This document shows positions 52,773 to 62,502 of a DNA stretch of 64,000 nucleotides, one piece after another. The DNA comes from Bacteroidota bacterium (GTDB lineage: Bacteria > Bacteroidota > Ignavibacteria > Ignavibacteriales > Ignavibacteriaceae), in the NCBI GenBank assembly GCA_022564295.1, contig JADFLR010000005.1:1-64000 (forward strand). Direction: 5' to 3'. Positions within the stretch are counted from its first letter, which is position 1, and each line of letters opens with the position of its first letter. The notes under the pieces are model-generated. The model was not told where the DNA came from, did not search any database, and worked only from the letters and a program-made list of their open reading frames with translations. Both the position numbers and the translations under genes were made by a program.

Positions 52773-53786
52773 ATGTACTTATCAAAAAGAATAAACGGTT
52801 ATTATTATATCTATTATAAAGATAAGTATGGAAAACATCAAGGTATCTCTACAAAATCAAAACTTAAAAGTGATGCTCTCGAATTCCTTACTAACTTCAA
52901 ATCAGAACTAAAAAAGAAAGAGCATCAAAAAGTAATTCCAATACTCCTTGATGCTTTTAGGAAAGAGTTTCTAAAACATTCTGAAGCAATTCATTCTCCT
53001 AAAACAACTAAGACATTTATCACAACATTTAGATACCTTCAGGAGTTTCTGGGTAATATCTCTTTAGCGGAGATTAAAGAGAAAGACATCAAGGCTTATA
53101 TTGATAACCGTATAACCTCTGCCTCAGTTTATCAGGCAAGAAAGGATTTAATCAACTTAAGCAGTTGTTTCAATTGGTCAATATCAGAAGGATATATTTT
53201 AACTAATCCTTGTAAAAATGTTCCGAAGGTTAAGGTACCTCAAAAGATGCCTGTATTCTTTAGCAGAAAAGAATTTAACAAGCTTCTGGAAGTAATAGAC
53301 AATCAAGACTTAAAAGACCTTATCACCTTTGCTGTTAATACTGGCTGCAGACAAATGGAATTACTTACAGCTGAATGGAATCAAGTTAATTTTGAGCAAA
53401 GTTTGCTTATACTTGATAACCATAATCATGTTACTAAAAGCAAAAAAATCAGGTCAATCCCTTTGAACAAAACTGCAGTTGAAGTTTTATTGAGACGTAA
53501 GGAACTCAACTCATACAATCAAAACATATTTATTCACAAAGGAAGGGCACTCATACCTAAACGTGTTCAAAATAATTTTAGAATATATATTAAAGTTGCA
53601 GGTCTTAATCCTAAATTAAATTTTCATTCGCTTCGTCATACCTTTGCAAGCTGGTTAGTTCAAATGGGAGTTTCAATTTATGAGGTTAGTAAATTATTAG
53701 GGCATTCAAATATAAAAACAACTGAAATTTATTCTCATTTAAGAACTGAGGATTTAATGAAATCAGTTAACCTATTAAATAACTAA
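52773..53786 (+). CDS. Tyrosine recombinase/integrase
   Basis: NTGCRQMELLTAEW, HSLRHTFASWLVQMG, LLGHSNIKTTEIYSHL. Confidence 0.95.
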   Translation: MYLSKRINGYYYIYYKDKYGKHQGISTKSKLKSDALEFLTNFKSELKKKEHQKVIPILLDAFRKEFLKHSEAIHSPKTTKTFITTFRYLQEFLGNISLAEIKEKDIKAYIDNRITSASVYQARKDLINLSSCFNWSISEGYILTNPCKNVPKVKVPQKMPVFFSRKEFNKLLEVIDNQDLKDLITFAVNTGCRQMELLTAEWNQVNFEQSLLILDNHNHVTKSKKIRSIPLNKTAVEVLLRRKELNSYNQNIFIHKGRALIPKRVQNNFRIYIKVAGLNPKLNFHSLRHTFASWLVQMGVSIYEVSKLLGHSNIKTTEIYSHLRTEDLMKSVNLLNN

Positions 53787-53907
53787 AGCAGTAAAGCATT
53801 AAACCAAGTTATTTAATATCCATTACTTGCCAATTGTTAAGTATATTTTTCTTGCCTAATCACTCTTTATATCTTAGCTTGCATTTAGAAAAAAAATGGG
53901 AATTGAA

Positions 53908-54258
53908 ATGAAAACAAAATGTAAATCTATACTTGTAATGAGTTTTCTGCTTTTTGTTCTTTTTATAGTTCGCTGTGCTCCTGCTCCTACAACCACAACA
54001 CTTATAATGTTTGACAATGAAATCTATCCACCAACAAAATCTTCCAAAATAGTTCTATATGAAAGAAGATTAGAACTACCAACAAAATATGTGGAAATTG
54101 GAACAATCAAGTTTACAGGGAATCCGAATTTGAATGACATTAAAACGCAAGCTGCAGAAAAGGGTGCAATGGGAATTATTCTGGACGGTAACAACTATAT
54201 TCTAATCAGATTTGAACAAAAATTGGAGGAGGAGTCTAATGAAACTAAGACTATATAA
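53908..54258 (+). CDS. Putative lipoprotein
   Basis: Start at M5; FIVRCAPAP lipobox. Confidence 0.6.
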   Translation: MKTKCKSILVMSFLLFVLFIVRCAPAPTTTTLIMFDNEIYPPTKSSKIVLYERRLELPTKYVEIGTIKFTGNPNLNDIKTQAAEKGAMGIILDGNNYILIRFEQKLEEESNETKTI

Positions 54259-55195
54259 GCTCACTTTTATACTTGTACTATTTCTCAATTTTTCTATTAA
54301 CTCCCAAACAGATGGTGAAAGCAAATATCTCGAAATGAAAAACTGTTTTGTATTAGGGTTAAGCGAAAAAGGACTGGAAATAGCAATTGAATTATTAAGT
54401 AGACCAGAATATGCTGATGTAAAAGAGGAGACTGTCTTTTATATAGCTGAATTTTTCTTCGTTGTAGGATTAGGAGCCAAAGAAATTGATATCCACAACC
54501 TTAATAAAGCATACACTTATTACAAAGTCTATAATCATGATTATCCAAATTCAGTTTATACAGATGTTGTAAATAAAAGACTTCATACATTAGAATCTTA
54601 TTATGGAGATTGGATAACGTTCAGAAACCTTTATGATATCATAGAGAATGAAGCACTTATTGTGGAAAAAAAGTTATCATTTGCTACAAAAAAACTATTT
54701 TGGTTTTCAAATCCAAATCTGTTTAAATTTTTCTCCTATACTGAATCTGAACAATCATCAATTGAACTATTAGATAGGTATTTTGATGAAATAATTGTTA
54801 ACCATCCGGATTTTGAAGTTTATGCTTATTATTATAAAATACTTGCTCGATTTTCTAAAATCAGGGGTAGAAGTTTAGTTAAGGAAGGACTTTTAGATTT
54901 AAATGTTGATAAATTTCAACTACATCTTAATGTAGAAGAGCTTACAGATAAGGGATTTAAGTTTCGTATTGAACTGGAAGAAATGCTAAGACCATTGAGT
55001 GAAAAGCATCCTAATCATCCTCTTGTGCTTAATTTACATTTAATTTACGCAAATTATTTTAAACTTATAGATGATGAGAAATTTGATTCTTATACAAAAA
55101 AGCATTTAGAATTTGTGGTGCAAAACGAACCTGACAAAACACACCCTCGATATCTGATGGCAAAGGAATTTCTACTAAGTAACAAGTTTCAATAA
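54239..55195 (+). CDS. Secreted helical/TPR-like hypothetical protein
   Basis: Start at M10 behind GGAGGAGG; signal peptide. Confidence 0.6.
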   Translation: MKLRLYKLTFILVLFLNFSINSQTDGESKYLEMKNCFVLGLSEKGLEIAIELLSRPEYADVKEETVFYIAEFFFVVGLGAKEIDIHNLNKAYTYYKVYNHDYPNSVYTDVVNKRLHTLESYYGDWITFRNLYDIIENEALIVEKKLSFATKKLFWFSNPNLFKFFSYTESEQSSIELLDRYFDEIIVNHPDFEVYAYYYKILARFSKIRGRSLVKEGLLDLNVDKFQLHLNVEELTDKGFKFRIELEEMLRPLSEKHPNHPLVLNLHLIYANYFKLIDDEKFDSYTKKHLEFVVQNEPDKTHPRYLMAKEFLLSNKFQ

Positions 55196-55263
55196 TTTTC
55201 TTATCTCAAAATTTACTATTTTTTACCTATCAAATAAACTAAAATCTTGCATAGGGAGCGAAT

Positions 55264-55581
55264 ATGACCAGGCCGGAACGTGCAATGCAAATCTGGCAAG
55301 TCCTTCTAGGATTAGCTTACAACAGACAAACAATCACCTATGAAACATTGGCTGAACTCATAGGAATGGGTAATATTTCTGTTGCTTTAACCCAACCCCT
55401 TGAATTATTAATGAACTACTGCAAAGAGAATGACCTTCCACCTATTACAATATTAGTTGTGCAAAAACATTCTGGGATTCCAGGTCAGGGACTCACTACA
55501 ATAGAAGAACTTAACAAAGACAGAGAAAAAGTTTTTAACTATGAGTGGTTTAAGTTAAAACCTTTATCTTTAAATGATTAA
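55264..55581 (+). CDS. Small wHTH-like protein, distantly MGMT/Atl1-like (tentative)
   Basis: IWQVLLGLAYNRQTITYETLAELIGMG...LPPITILVVQKHSGIPGQG. Confidence 0.6.
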   Translation: MTRPERAMQIWQVLLGLAYNRQTITYETLAELIGMGNISVALTQPLELLMNYCKENDLPPITILVVQKHSGIPGQGLTTIEELNKDREKVFNYEWFKLKPLSLND

Positions 55582-55830
55582 GGATAATATTAAAAAGATT
55601 ATTTCTGTTCAGGGTTTTTAAATATTTTTTTTATCACATCTAAATTAAATCCTCTAAAGAAGCATTCAGTTTTCTGCCAATTTACAATAGAATAGTTCTT
55701 TTTAAAGCATTAAATCACATAATGAATTTTAAACTATTTGAATTCAATAGTGTTGCATTGATACTTTCGTCTATTTTTAGTAAATTTCAGCGTCTTGGTA
55801 AAGTTTATCGAGACGAATGATTAAAATAGA

Positions 55831-55981
55831 TTCTTGGTATTAAAGTAATATTGAGAAGAAAGGAGTTTTAGAATGCACTCAAGATGCCCCCCATAGAGTT
55901 ATATCTATAATAAATTCAACTAATTTCAATCAACATTTATTCTTGGTATTATTTAATATCGAGAGAAGGAGTATAAAAATG
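55831..55981 (+). promoter_or_regulatory. Duplicated leader upstream of the GHKL gene
   Basis: TTCTTGGTATTAAAGTAATATTGAGAAGAAAGGAGTTTTAGAATG (55831-55875) versus TTCTTGGTATTATTTAATATCGAGAGAAGGAGTATAAAAATG (55940-55981). Confidence 0.7.
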
Positions 55982-57493
55982 TTTACATATAAAGCAAATT
56001 CAATAAACCTACCTAATCCTGCCAAACTATTAGATTCATTAAGGTCAACTGGATATGATAATTACAATGCTCTAGCAGATATCATTGATAATTCCCTTGA
56101 TGCCGATGCTAACAAAGTCATCATTGATATCTATCAAGAAAAAGGTGATTTTAAAATAATTATTGCTGATGATGGTAAAGGAATGGATTTACATGTTCTC
56201 GATGAAGCATTGAAACTGGGCTCAGAAACTGATAAAGATTATCAGTCGGATTTAGGAAGATTTGGTATGGGTTTATCAACAGCAAGTCTTTCTATGTGCA
56301 GAAGAACTGAAATTATCACGAAGGATAAATCAGGTAAATTGTTAAAGTCTGTTACAGATTTAGATTGGGTTAAAGAGTCAAATGAGTTCAAGAAATATCT
56401 TGGCGAAGTTGATAATGATGATATTGATTTATTTAACAGTTATCTAAAAAATTCTGAAAGCGGAACAATAGTAATTTTCTCTAAATCAGATAGAATACAA
56501 AACACAAATACAACCGTATTCACAAATACGCTAAAGAAACACGTTGCACGAATATTTCGAAGGTTTTTAGAAGCGGGAAAAGTAATAATTATTAATAAAG
56601 AGAAAGTTCAACCATTTGACCCATTAATATTAAATGATAGTAATACCCGAGTTTATAGTGATGAAGAGTATGAGATAAAAATACAAAAGGGTGATAAATA
56701 TTATGAGGATACAATTAGAATTAAATTTGTAATCGTTCCCAACTATGGTTATTCAGGAAACAGAGATAAAGGGATAAATTATCAAAATCAGGGTTTCTAT
56801 GTAATGCGAAATCAAAGAGAATTATTTGCAGGTAGTAATCTTGACGGGATTTATACGAAGGATGCTCATCTCAACAGATTTAGAGCTGAAATATATTTTT
56901 CAGGTTCGTTGGACGATTTAATGGGTGTACATTTTACAAAGAGAAGCATCAGTATCGACCAAGCATTACATGATAAGATTAAAGAGTATTCTAGAGGACA
57001 AATAACAGAAATACAAAAAATTGCTGATAGTGAGAGACCAAAAAGTGAAAAAGTAGTTTCACATAGTAATTCTGAGAAACTAATTTCTAAAAAATCAAAA
57101 CTATTAGTTAAACCTCCTGCAGAAGAAGAACCTAAGAGAGAAACGGATGGTAAAAAAAATAAAAAAGAACCTGATTCTAAAGATAGAAAAAGAGACTTTG
57201 TTGAAAGGCTTAGACTAATCTGCAAATTTGAAGAACGTTCAATGGAAAAAGTTGGCCCTTTATATGCTCCATCAATGGAAGGAAAAAAAGTTATTATTAC
57301 CTGGAATAGTGACCATCCGTTTTACAAATTAATTGTTGAGAGGAAAGAAGATAAAACATTTGTGACAGCATTGGATTTCTTGATATTTTCATTTGCAAGC
57401 GCAGAACTTAAATCTGTAAATGATGAGAATGTATCTTTGCTTGAAGGTATTAGGCAGTATATGTCTCAAAATCTTCGAGTATTAGTAGATTAA
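55979..57493 (+). CDS. GHKL-type (Hsp90/MutL/MORC-like) ATPase
   Basis: ALADIIDNSLDADANKV, IIADDGKGMD, DLGRFGMGLSTASLSM; start moved to M13 behind AGAAGGAG. Confidence 0.9.
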   Translation: MFTYKANSINLPNPAKLLDSLRSTGYDNYNALADIIDNSLDADANKVIIDIYQEKGDFKIIIADDGKGMDLHVLDEALKLGSETDKDYQSDLGRFGMGLSTASLSMCRRTEIITKDKSGKLLKSVTDLDWVKESNEFKKYLGEVDNDDIDLFNSYLKNSESGTIVIFSKSDRIQNTNTTVFTNTLKKHVARIFRRFLEAGKVIIINKEKVQPFDPLILNDSNTRVYSDEEYEIKIQKGDKYYEDTIRIKFVIVPNYGYSGNRDKGINYQNQGFYVMRNQRELFAGSNLDGIYTKDAHLNRFRAEIYFSGSLDDLMGVHFTKRSISIDQALHDKIKEYSRGQITEIQKIADSERPKSEKVVSHSNSEKLISKKSKLLVKPPAEEEPKRETDGKKNKKEPDSKDRKRDFVERLRLICKFEERSMEKVGPLYAPSMEGKKVIITWNSDHPFYKLIVERKEDKTFVTALDFLIFSFASAELKSVNDENVSLLEGIRQYMSQNLRVLVD

Positions 57494-57517
57494 TCATATA
57501 ATATGGATGCAGCTGTA

Positions 57518-57702
57518 GAAAGCTGCATCCATTGAAGGTTCAATCTGGACTATATGTATTTTCTTCGGATGGAAGCAACTAAATCAAGTTCACATTCATA
57601 AACACCTTTATCTCTTTTACCTACTAATACATTCTTTCTAACAAAATATCCATGTTACTCATACCATTCTGCTACTAACTGTTCTAAATAATTTGATGCC
57701 AT
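57518..57702 (-). pseudogene. Remnant of a PD-(D/E)XK-like nuclease-type protein
   Basis: Minus strand MASNYLEQLVAEWYE*HGYFVRKNVLVGKRDKGVYECELDLVASIRRKYIHIVQIEPSMDAAF, in-frame TAA and truncated C-terminus. Confidence 0.65.
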
Positions 57703-57896
57703 CTAAATTTCGTTTGTTAAATTACTTACATCTAAAATTACTATTTTTAAATTAATATATAACCATTTTTAATCATTTACATTTCTACGGGAAGATTATG
57801 AGAAATTACATCCCACTGAGTTTAATGATTTACTTGTTGCATTACCAAACTTATTAGAATGATTAAGACAAAAATAGTTTTCGTTCTTAACAATCA

Positions 57897-58610
57897 ATGA
57901 GGAAATTTATTAAAGAAATATTGTCGAAATTTCCTAAATCAATCTGGTGGTTAGCAGGGGGTGTTCTGTTATTCTCATTAATTGATAAAATTATTACTAC
58001 CATACGTGATGGGGAAACATTAGTAGTGACTGAAGGATGGTTGTATTTACTTTTAATGTCGGGGGTGTTAATTGTAATAGGATTATTTATTAGCATATTC
58101 AGAATCGCTTATAAAAATTTTCATCAAGATAAACCATTCGAAACTCCAATTTATGTGCCCAAAAGCCTTAAAAATTCAAAAATGCTTCCTCATCATATTG
58201 ATTTATATGAAGAAAAGGATTCATCTTATGAATTCACAGTTAAAGCAGTACGCAGTTTTCATCCTGAGGATAATCCTGGAGTGGAAAGATTTCTTAAAGC
58301 AATAACTATTAAACCAATCCTTTGTAGTAAATGTAAAAATGAATTGGCTGAAGTCTCTAGTGATTTTCCTAGGGATATAGTATATAGCTGTCCCCAGTTC
58401 ACTTGCGAGAATCATCTCAAAATTAAATTAAAGAGAAATCGATATGAATTATTCATTAAACAAATTATGTTTCAAATTATTAGTGACATCCGAAAAGATT
58501 ATAAAAAATATTGGCAATTGTATGTAGACAAGTATAATGAGCTTACTAAAGGTAAATATGATGATTATTATGAACCCCTTAGTTTTAACGACTTGAGGTT
58601 TTATCTATAA
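57897..58610 (+). CDS. Two-TM protein with cytoplasmic Cys cluster (zinc-ribbon-like)
   Basis: Two hydrophobic helices; CSKCKNEL...YSCPQFTC. Confidence 0.6.
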   Translation: MRKFIKEILSKFPKSIWWLAGGVLLFSLIDKIITTIRDGETLVVTEGWLYLLLMSGVLIVIGLFISIFRIAYKNFHQDKPFETPIYVPKSLKNSKMLPHHIDLYEEKDSSYEFTVKAVRSFHPEDNPGVERFLKAITIKPILCSKCKNELAEVSSDFPRDIVYSCPQFTCENHLKIKLKRNRYELFIKQIMFQIISDIRKDYKKYWQLYVDKYNELTKGKYDDYYEPLSFNDLRFYL

Positions 58611-58644
58611 TAAAAATATTGATAATGCTGTCTGCCAAGTTGAG

Positions 58645-59361
58645 ATGAATAAAAAAGTAAAACAAAAATATTATAGAGATGCTATTAATCACCTGTCAGG
58701 AATCATTTCTTATATCAATGAAAAAAAGCAGGAAGAGGATAAACCAGACAAACTAACTTTTTTCTTAGGTAGGTTTTATTACATAAATGAAAGTGGTGAA
58801 AATAAAACAGGATTACTCAATGATGGATTACTCCTTTTACCATTCGTGGGTAGGTTTGTAAATGGAGTTACTGCTGATATCAATCCTAAACCGACAACTC
58901 ATAACATAGATGATATTCTAAAATTTTGTATAACCATCAGGGATTCTTTAGCCAAAGAATTAGAGAGGTTGAATAGTACAGGAGAAGGAGTAACTACGGA
59001 ATTATCTAATATGCTTTTGAAAAAAATTGATAAATATTTTGAATCAAAGATTATTTCTCCAATGATTGAAACTGCTACCGATAACGCTAAAATTCTCATA
59101 CCACAATTTCTAAAAAGTCCCATCGAAGAATTAAATTCAGACATTCGAAGGTGGTATGAGAACAAGCAAAAAGCAATTAAGACTAAAATAAAAAATCGAG
59201 TTGGAGATATATACGACAATCTTGATAAATCACAAAAGAGCAAACAATCCAAAGCTGATTTTGCAAGAGAAGTATTTCCACATATCAAACATAATGAAAA
59301 GAGTGGAAGCGATAATTCAATAGACTGGAACGCTGAACAGTTAATTAAAATGCTTACATAA
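58645..59361 (+). CDS. Hypothetical protein
   Basis: 238 aa ORF, co-oriented. Confidence 0.55.
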   Translation: MNKKVKQKYYRDAINHLSGIISYINEKKQEEDKPDKLTFFLGRFYYINESGENKTGLLNDGLLLLPFVGRFVNGVTADINPKPTTHNIDDILKFCITIRDSLAKELERLNSTGEGVTTELSNMLLKKIDKYFESKIISPMIETATDNAKILIPQFLKSPIEELNSDIRRWYENKQKAIKTKIKNRVGDIYDNLDKSQKSKQSKADFAREVFPHIKHNEKSGSDNSIDWNAEQLIKMLT

Positions 59362-59395
59362 ATTTCTAAAACTATTGACTCCTATATAGATTCTC

Positions 59396-59428
59396 TCCTA
59401 CTAATTACCTACTAAATACCTACTCTTT
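59396..59428 (+). repeat. Three tandem 11-bp repeats (WCCTACTAAWT)
   Basis: TCCTACTAATT / ACCTACTAAAT / ACCTACTCTTT. Confidence 0.75.
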
Positions 59429-59496
59429 GATTACAAACCTTTGTTCAATTTTCCGTTCATTGATATTGTAAATACAATGTTTCTACAAGGTTTAAA

Positions 59497-59643
59497 ATGG
59501 ATAAAAGAACAAAATTTTTAATAATCCGATTACGCTCTCAAGAGAAAAAAAAGCTTTTTGAGTATGCGAATTCTGTTGATACCAGCGTAAGCGTACTGAT
59601 TCGTAAACTAATAAGAGTAACAATTACAAAAAATAGCCGGTAA
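59497..59643 (+). CDS. Small ribbon-helix-helix-type DNA-binding protein (missed by ORF track)
   Basis: MDKRTKFLIIRLRSQEKKKLFEYANSVDTSVSVLIRKLIRVTITKNSR*. Confidence 0.75.
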   Translation: MDKRTKFLIIRLRSQEKKKLFEYANSVDTSVSVLIRKLIRVTITKNSR

Positions 59644-59696
59644 GTGCGCTAATATATACCGGCTATAATCACATAACAATTTATGATACAAGTGTA

Positions 59697-60119
59697 ATGC
59701 GCAACAAAGATAATATAACACTTCGCTTAATACAACTACAGCCAAAGATTTATAAAGTTCGGCTTCAGCTTCCTACAGAAACACGTTTTATTGGTGCAAT
59801 TAACTTTACTGGTGATGGTGTATACTATAAAAAAATCAAACTCTCCATACACGAATTCCATAAGACTTCATCAGTTGGTTTTTGTTATGACCTGCTTAAC
59901 AATTACGAATTTAAATGGATTAAAGTCTTTACAGACAATAGAGTGCTGGAGACTTCCAGAAGATTTGTTCTTGAGCACGGTACAATTAAGCAGTTCTATA
60001 GCAAGAATTTAGAAAAACAGATTTTTTTAAAACTTAATCTGTTTGGTCGTGACCGAGCAGAACAATGGGAAAATAATAATGGTATCCAAACAAATTTATT
60101 TGAAGAGGTATTGATATGA
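59697..60119 (+). CDS. Hypothetical mobile-element protein
   Basis: 140 aa ORF overlapping the next gene start by 4 bp. Confidence 0.55.
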   Translation: MRNKDNITLRLIQLQPKIYKVRLQLPTETRFIGAINFTGDGVYYKKIKLSIHEFHKTSSVGFCYDLLNNYEFKWIKVFTDNRVLETSRRFVLEHGTIKQFYSKNLEKQIFLKLNLFGRDRAEQWENNNGIQTNLFEEVLI

Positions 60120-60358
60120 CTTGTATGTGGCAGGAAATTAAGGGAGAACCTTACTACCGCTTTCAAACAGATGAACCAAAAATTGCTGCTAAGCTTAAAC
60201 GAAGAAAACACTTTGAACAATGTAGCTGGGGTCTAAATTGTCCCCATTGGATTTTCGTTTCACGCTATACAAGACCGTCCAAGGCTCGAAAGGCTCTTGG
60301 GATACTTACGGGTCGTCCCCTTAAAAAAGATAGCGAGGAAGACGTTTATTTCTCTTAA
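60116..60358 (+). CDS. Hypothetical mobile-element protein
   Basis: 80 aa, ATGA overlap with the preceding gene. Confidence 0.55.
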   Translation: MTCMWQEIKGEPYYRFQTDEPKIAAKLKRRKHFEQCSWGLNCPHWIFVSRYTRPSKARKALGILTGRPLKKDSEEDVYFS

Positions 60359-60413
60359 AACGTTCCCTATTTGTAGTTAAAAATCAATCCTCAACAAAAA
60401 TTTATGTATACAT

Positions 60414-62015
60414 ATGGAAAATAATTTACCTATCGAATCGCTTCCCCGGGACGCCCGTGATTTCTTTGAGGAGCGTGCGGCAATATTTGAGTTTGATGCT
60501 GGCTTAGATAAGCTGACTGCTGAAAAGTACGCTCTTGCTGAAACAGCGAAAATATTCAGCTTACAACAACTTCAGTTAATTAATAATGGTAAAAACGATA
60601 TGTCCGAAACAAACAATAATCTGAACCCCGTAGAAATTTCCCCATATGCACGAAAAGCCTTAGAAGAGACTGTAACTTTAAGAAAACTAAATATCGCACA
60701 AGATTTTATAGATGGTATTTTGTATTATGGCATTAAGCTGAATGAAAAATCATTATTAATTTCATCTAAGCGAGAATTCTTTTCAGTTGAGGAAGCTATG
60801 GAGAAGCGCTTTAAACTTATAGATATTGAGGTTGAGAAGAGCAGATTTTCAGTTAGTGGCATTAAATCTTTCTTGAGTGGAGATGAGGTCAATCTTTATA
60901 AATTGTTCAATGGCATTAGAAGCTACATTAAGAGTTATATTATTCTTCCATCTGACTCACTTTATGATTTACTCGCTCTGTGGGTGATGGGAACATATGT
61001 ATTCAGGATTTTCCGGTATTTTCCATATATACATCTATTAGCTGAAAAAGGTTCAGGAAAAACTTTACTAATGGAGATTCTGTCCCCTGTTTGCTTTAAT
61101 GGGGAAATTTCTGTTAGTAATACTACAGCAGTAATCTTTCGTGAAGTTCAAGCACTTTCACCTACATTATTTATTGATGAGGCTGAAAAATTGTATAGGC
61201 GTTCATCAGAAGCAAATACTGCTATGTTGGAAATTTTACGAGGTGGTTATAATATCAGTGGAACAGTTAAGAGATGTGATAAAGAAAGCCATAAGGTAAA
61301 AAGTTATAGTTGTTACAGCCCAAAGATGTTTGCAAGTATTTCTGATATAGAAGATGTTCTCGGTGATAGAGCTATTAAAATTAGAATACTAAGAAAGACT
61401 GAATCGGAGAGCGTTGACAATTATATGGAAACTCAATCAGTTCTTCAAACACATGAGAAAATCCGAACTTCTCTTTACAATTTTGGACTCAATTTTGCAC
61501 CTACAATCTTTGAGAGATTTTCTCAATTCAATCTGGAAGATGAGAATTATAGGCATTTAAGGAACAGAGAAATGAATTTATGGTGTCCTTTATTAATTTT
61601 ATCATCTATGGTAGATGACTATTCTGAAAATTCTTCTGATAATATTACAAGCAATAATTTAATTCAGCTTTCAAAAGCAGTTGTTGCTGAAAAACAGTAC
61701 GAGGATTTTACAGAAAATCAAACTGTAGTCGTTTCAAAAACAATTTTAATTATGCTTAATGATATCCAGCCAACAAAGACTGAGGACTCATCATTTTTAT
61801 ATGATACCGATGCTACGTATTCTTATTTTATTGAGCAGGAAGGCTTTGATTATTTAACATCAAAAACACACTTCTCAAGAATATTAAATAAGACCTGCAA
61901 AATAAAAACAAAGCCATACGATGGGAATAAAAAATCTAAAAGAGCATATGTTATTAATAAAGAAGAAATAGAAGATGTGCTTAGCCGTTATTCGAAAAGA
62001 GATTTAGAAGAATAA
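60414..62015 (+). CDS. P-loop ATPase, primase-associated/replication helicase-like
   Basis: Walker A LLAEKGSGKTLLME, Walker B PTLFIDEAEKLY; resembles DUF927/DUF3631-type mobile-element proteins. Confidence 0.75.
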   Translation: MENNLPIESLPRDARDFFEERAAIFEFDAGLDKLTAEKYALAETAKIFSLQQLQLINNGKNDMSETNNNLNPVEISPYARKALEETVTLRKLNIAQDFIDGILYYGIKLNEKSLLISSKREFFSVEEAMEKRFKLIDIEVEKSRFSVSGIKSFLSGDEVNLYKLFNGIRSYIKSYIILPSDSLYDLLALWVMGTYVFRIFRYFPYIHLLAEKGSGKTLLMEILSPVCFNGEISVSNTTAVIFREVQALSPTLFIDEAEKLYRRSSEANTAMLEILRGGYNISGTVKRCDKESHKVKSYSCYSPKMFASISDIEDVLGDRAIKIRILRKTESESVDNYMETQSVLQTHEKIRTSLYNFGLNFAPTIFERFSQFNLEDENYRHLRNREMNLWCPLLILSSMVDDYSENSSDNITSNNLIQLSKAVVAEKQYEDFTENQTVVVSKTILIMLNDIQPTKTEDSSFLYDTDATYSYFIEQEGFDYLTSKTHFSRILNKTCKIKTKPYDGNKKSKRAYVINKEEIEDVLSRYSKRDLEE

Positions 62016-62019
62016 TAAA

Positions 62020-62248
62020 AGTGTAATTAAAACCTTTATTTTAAGAAAATTATGATAACTATTACACTTACATTTTGATATTGATAACGGAGTCAAGTTC
62101 TCTTTAATCTACCTAAATTGAACAACGCATATAAAATTATACTCTGTTACCTTTATACTACTTATAAAGTGTAAGTGTAATTTTGTATAAAAATTGTTTG
62201 AATATAATTTATAATCCGAATAATTGTTATTACACTTCTGGTTACACT
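62020..62248. repeat. Iteron-like cluster: AGTGTAAT in alternating orientation
   Basis: AGTGTAAT at 62020(+), 62061(-), 62174(+), 62229(-); partial copies at 62168(+) and 62242(-). Confidence 0.75.
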
Positions 62249-62502
62249 TTATTCAACTCCTCCTTTATCAAGTCCCAATTATTTCCATATATCAATACAG
62301 GAGATAATTGCTAATAACATTAAATTATAATAAGTTGTATATCAGGAGATGTTATCCCCTGCCACTTTACTTCTTTACCGGCAGGGGGGAATGTTAAGAG
62401 TTGGCAAGCAGGCATTAAAGGAAATTTATTTCAGTCCAGGTAACATTCATTGATATAATACTGATATGCTGCAAAATTTTTTAACGTTTGAGGAGGAATG
62501 AT

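Noticed and set aside
56866-57225. 119-aa ORF on the minus strand
   Set aside because: Antisense to the GHKL ATPase; low-complexity Ser-rich product.
58899-59288. 129-aa ORF on the minus strand
   Set aside because: Antisense to the better-supported 58645-59361 frame with a co-oriented neighbour and RBS.
62020-62248. CRISPR array
   Set aside because: Repeats are 8 bp, in alternating orientation and irregularly spaced; no cas genes were seen anywhere in the window.
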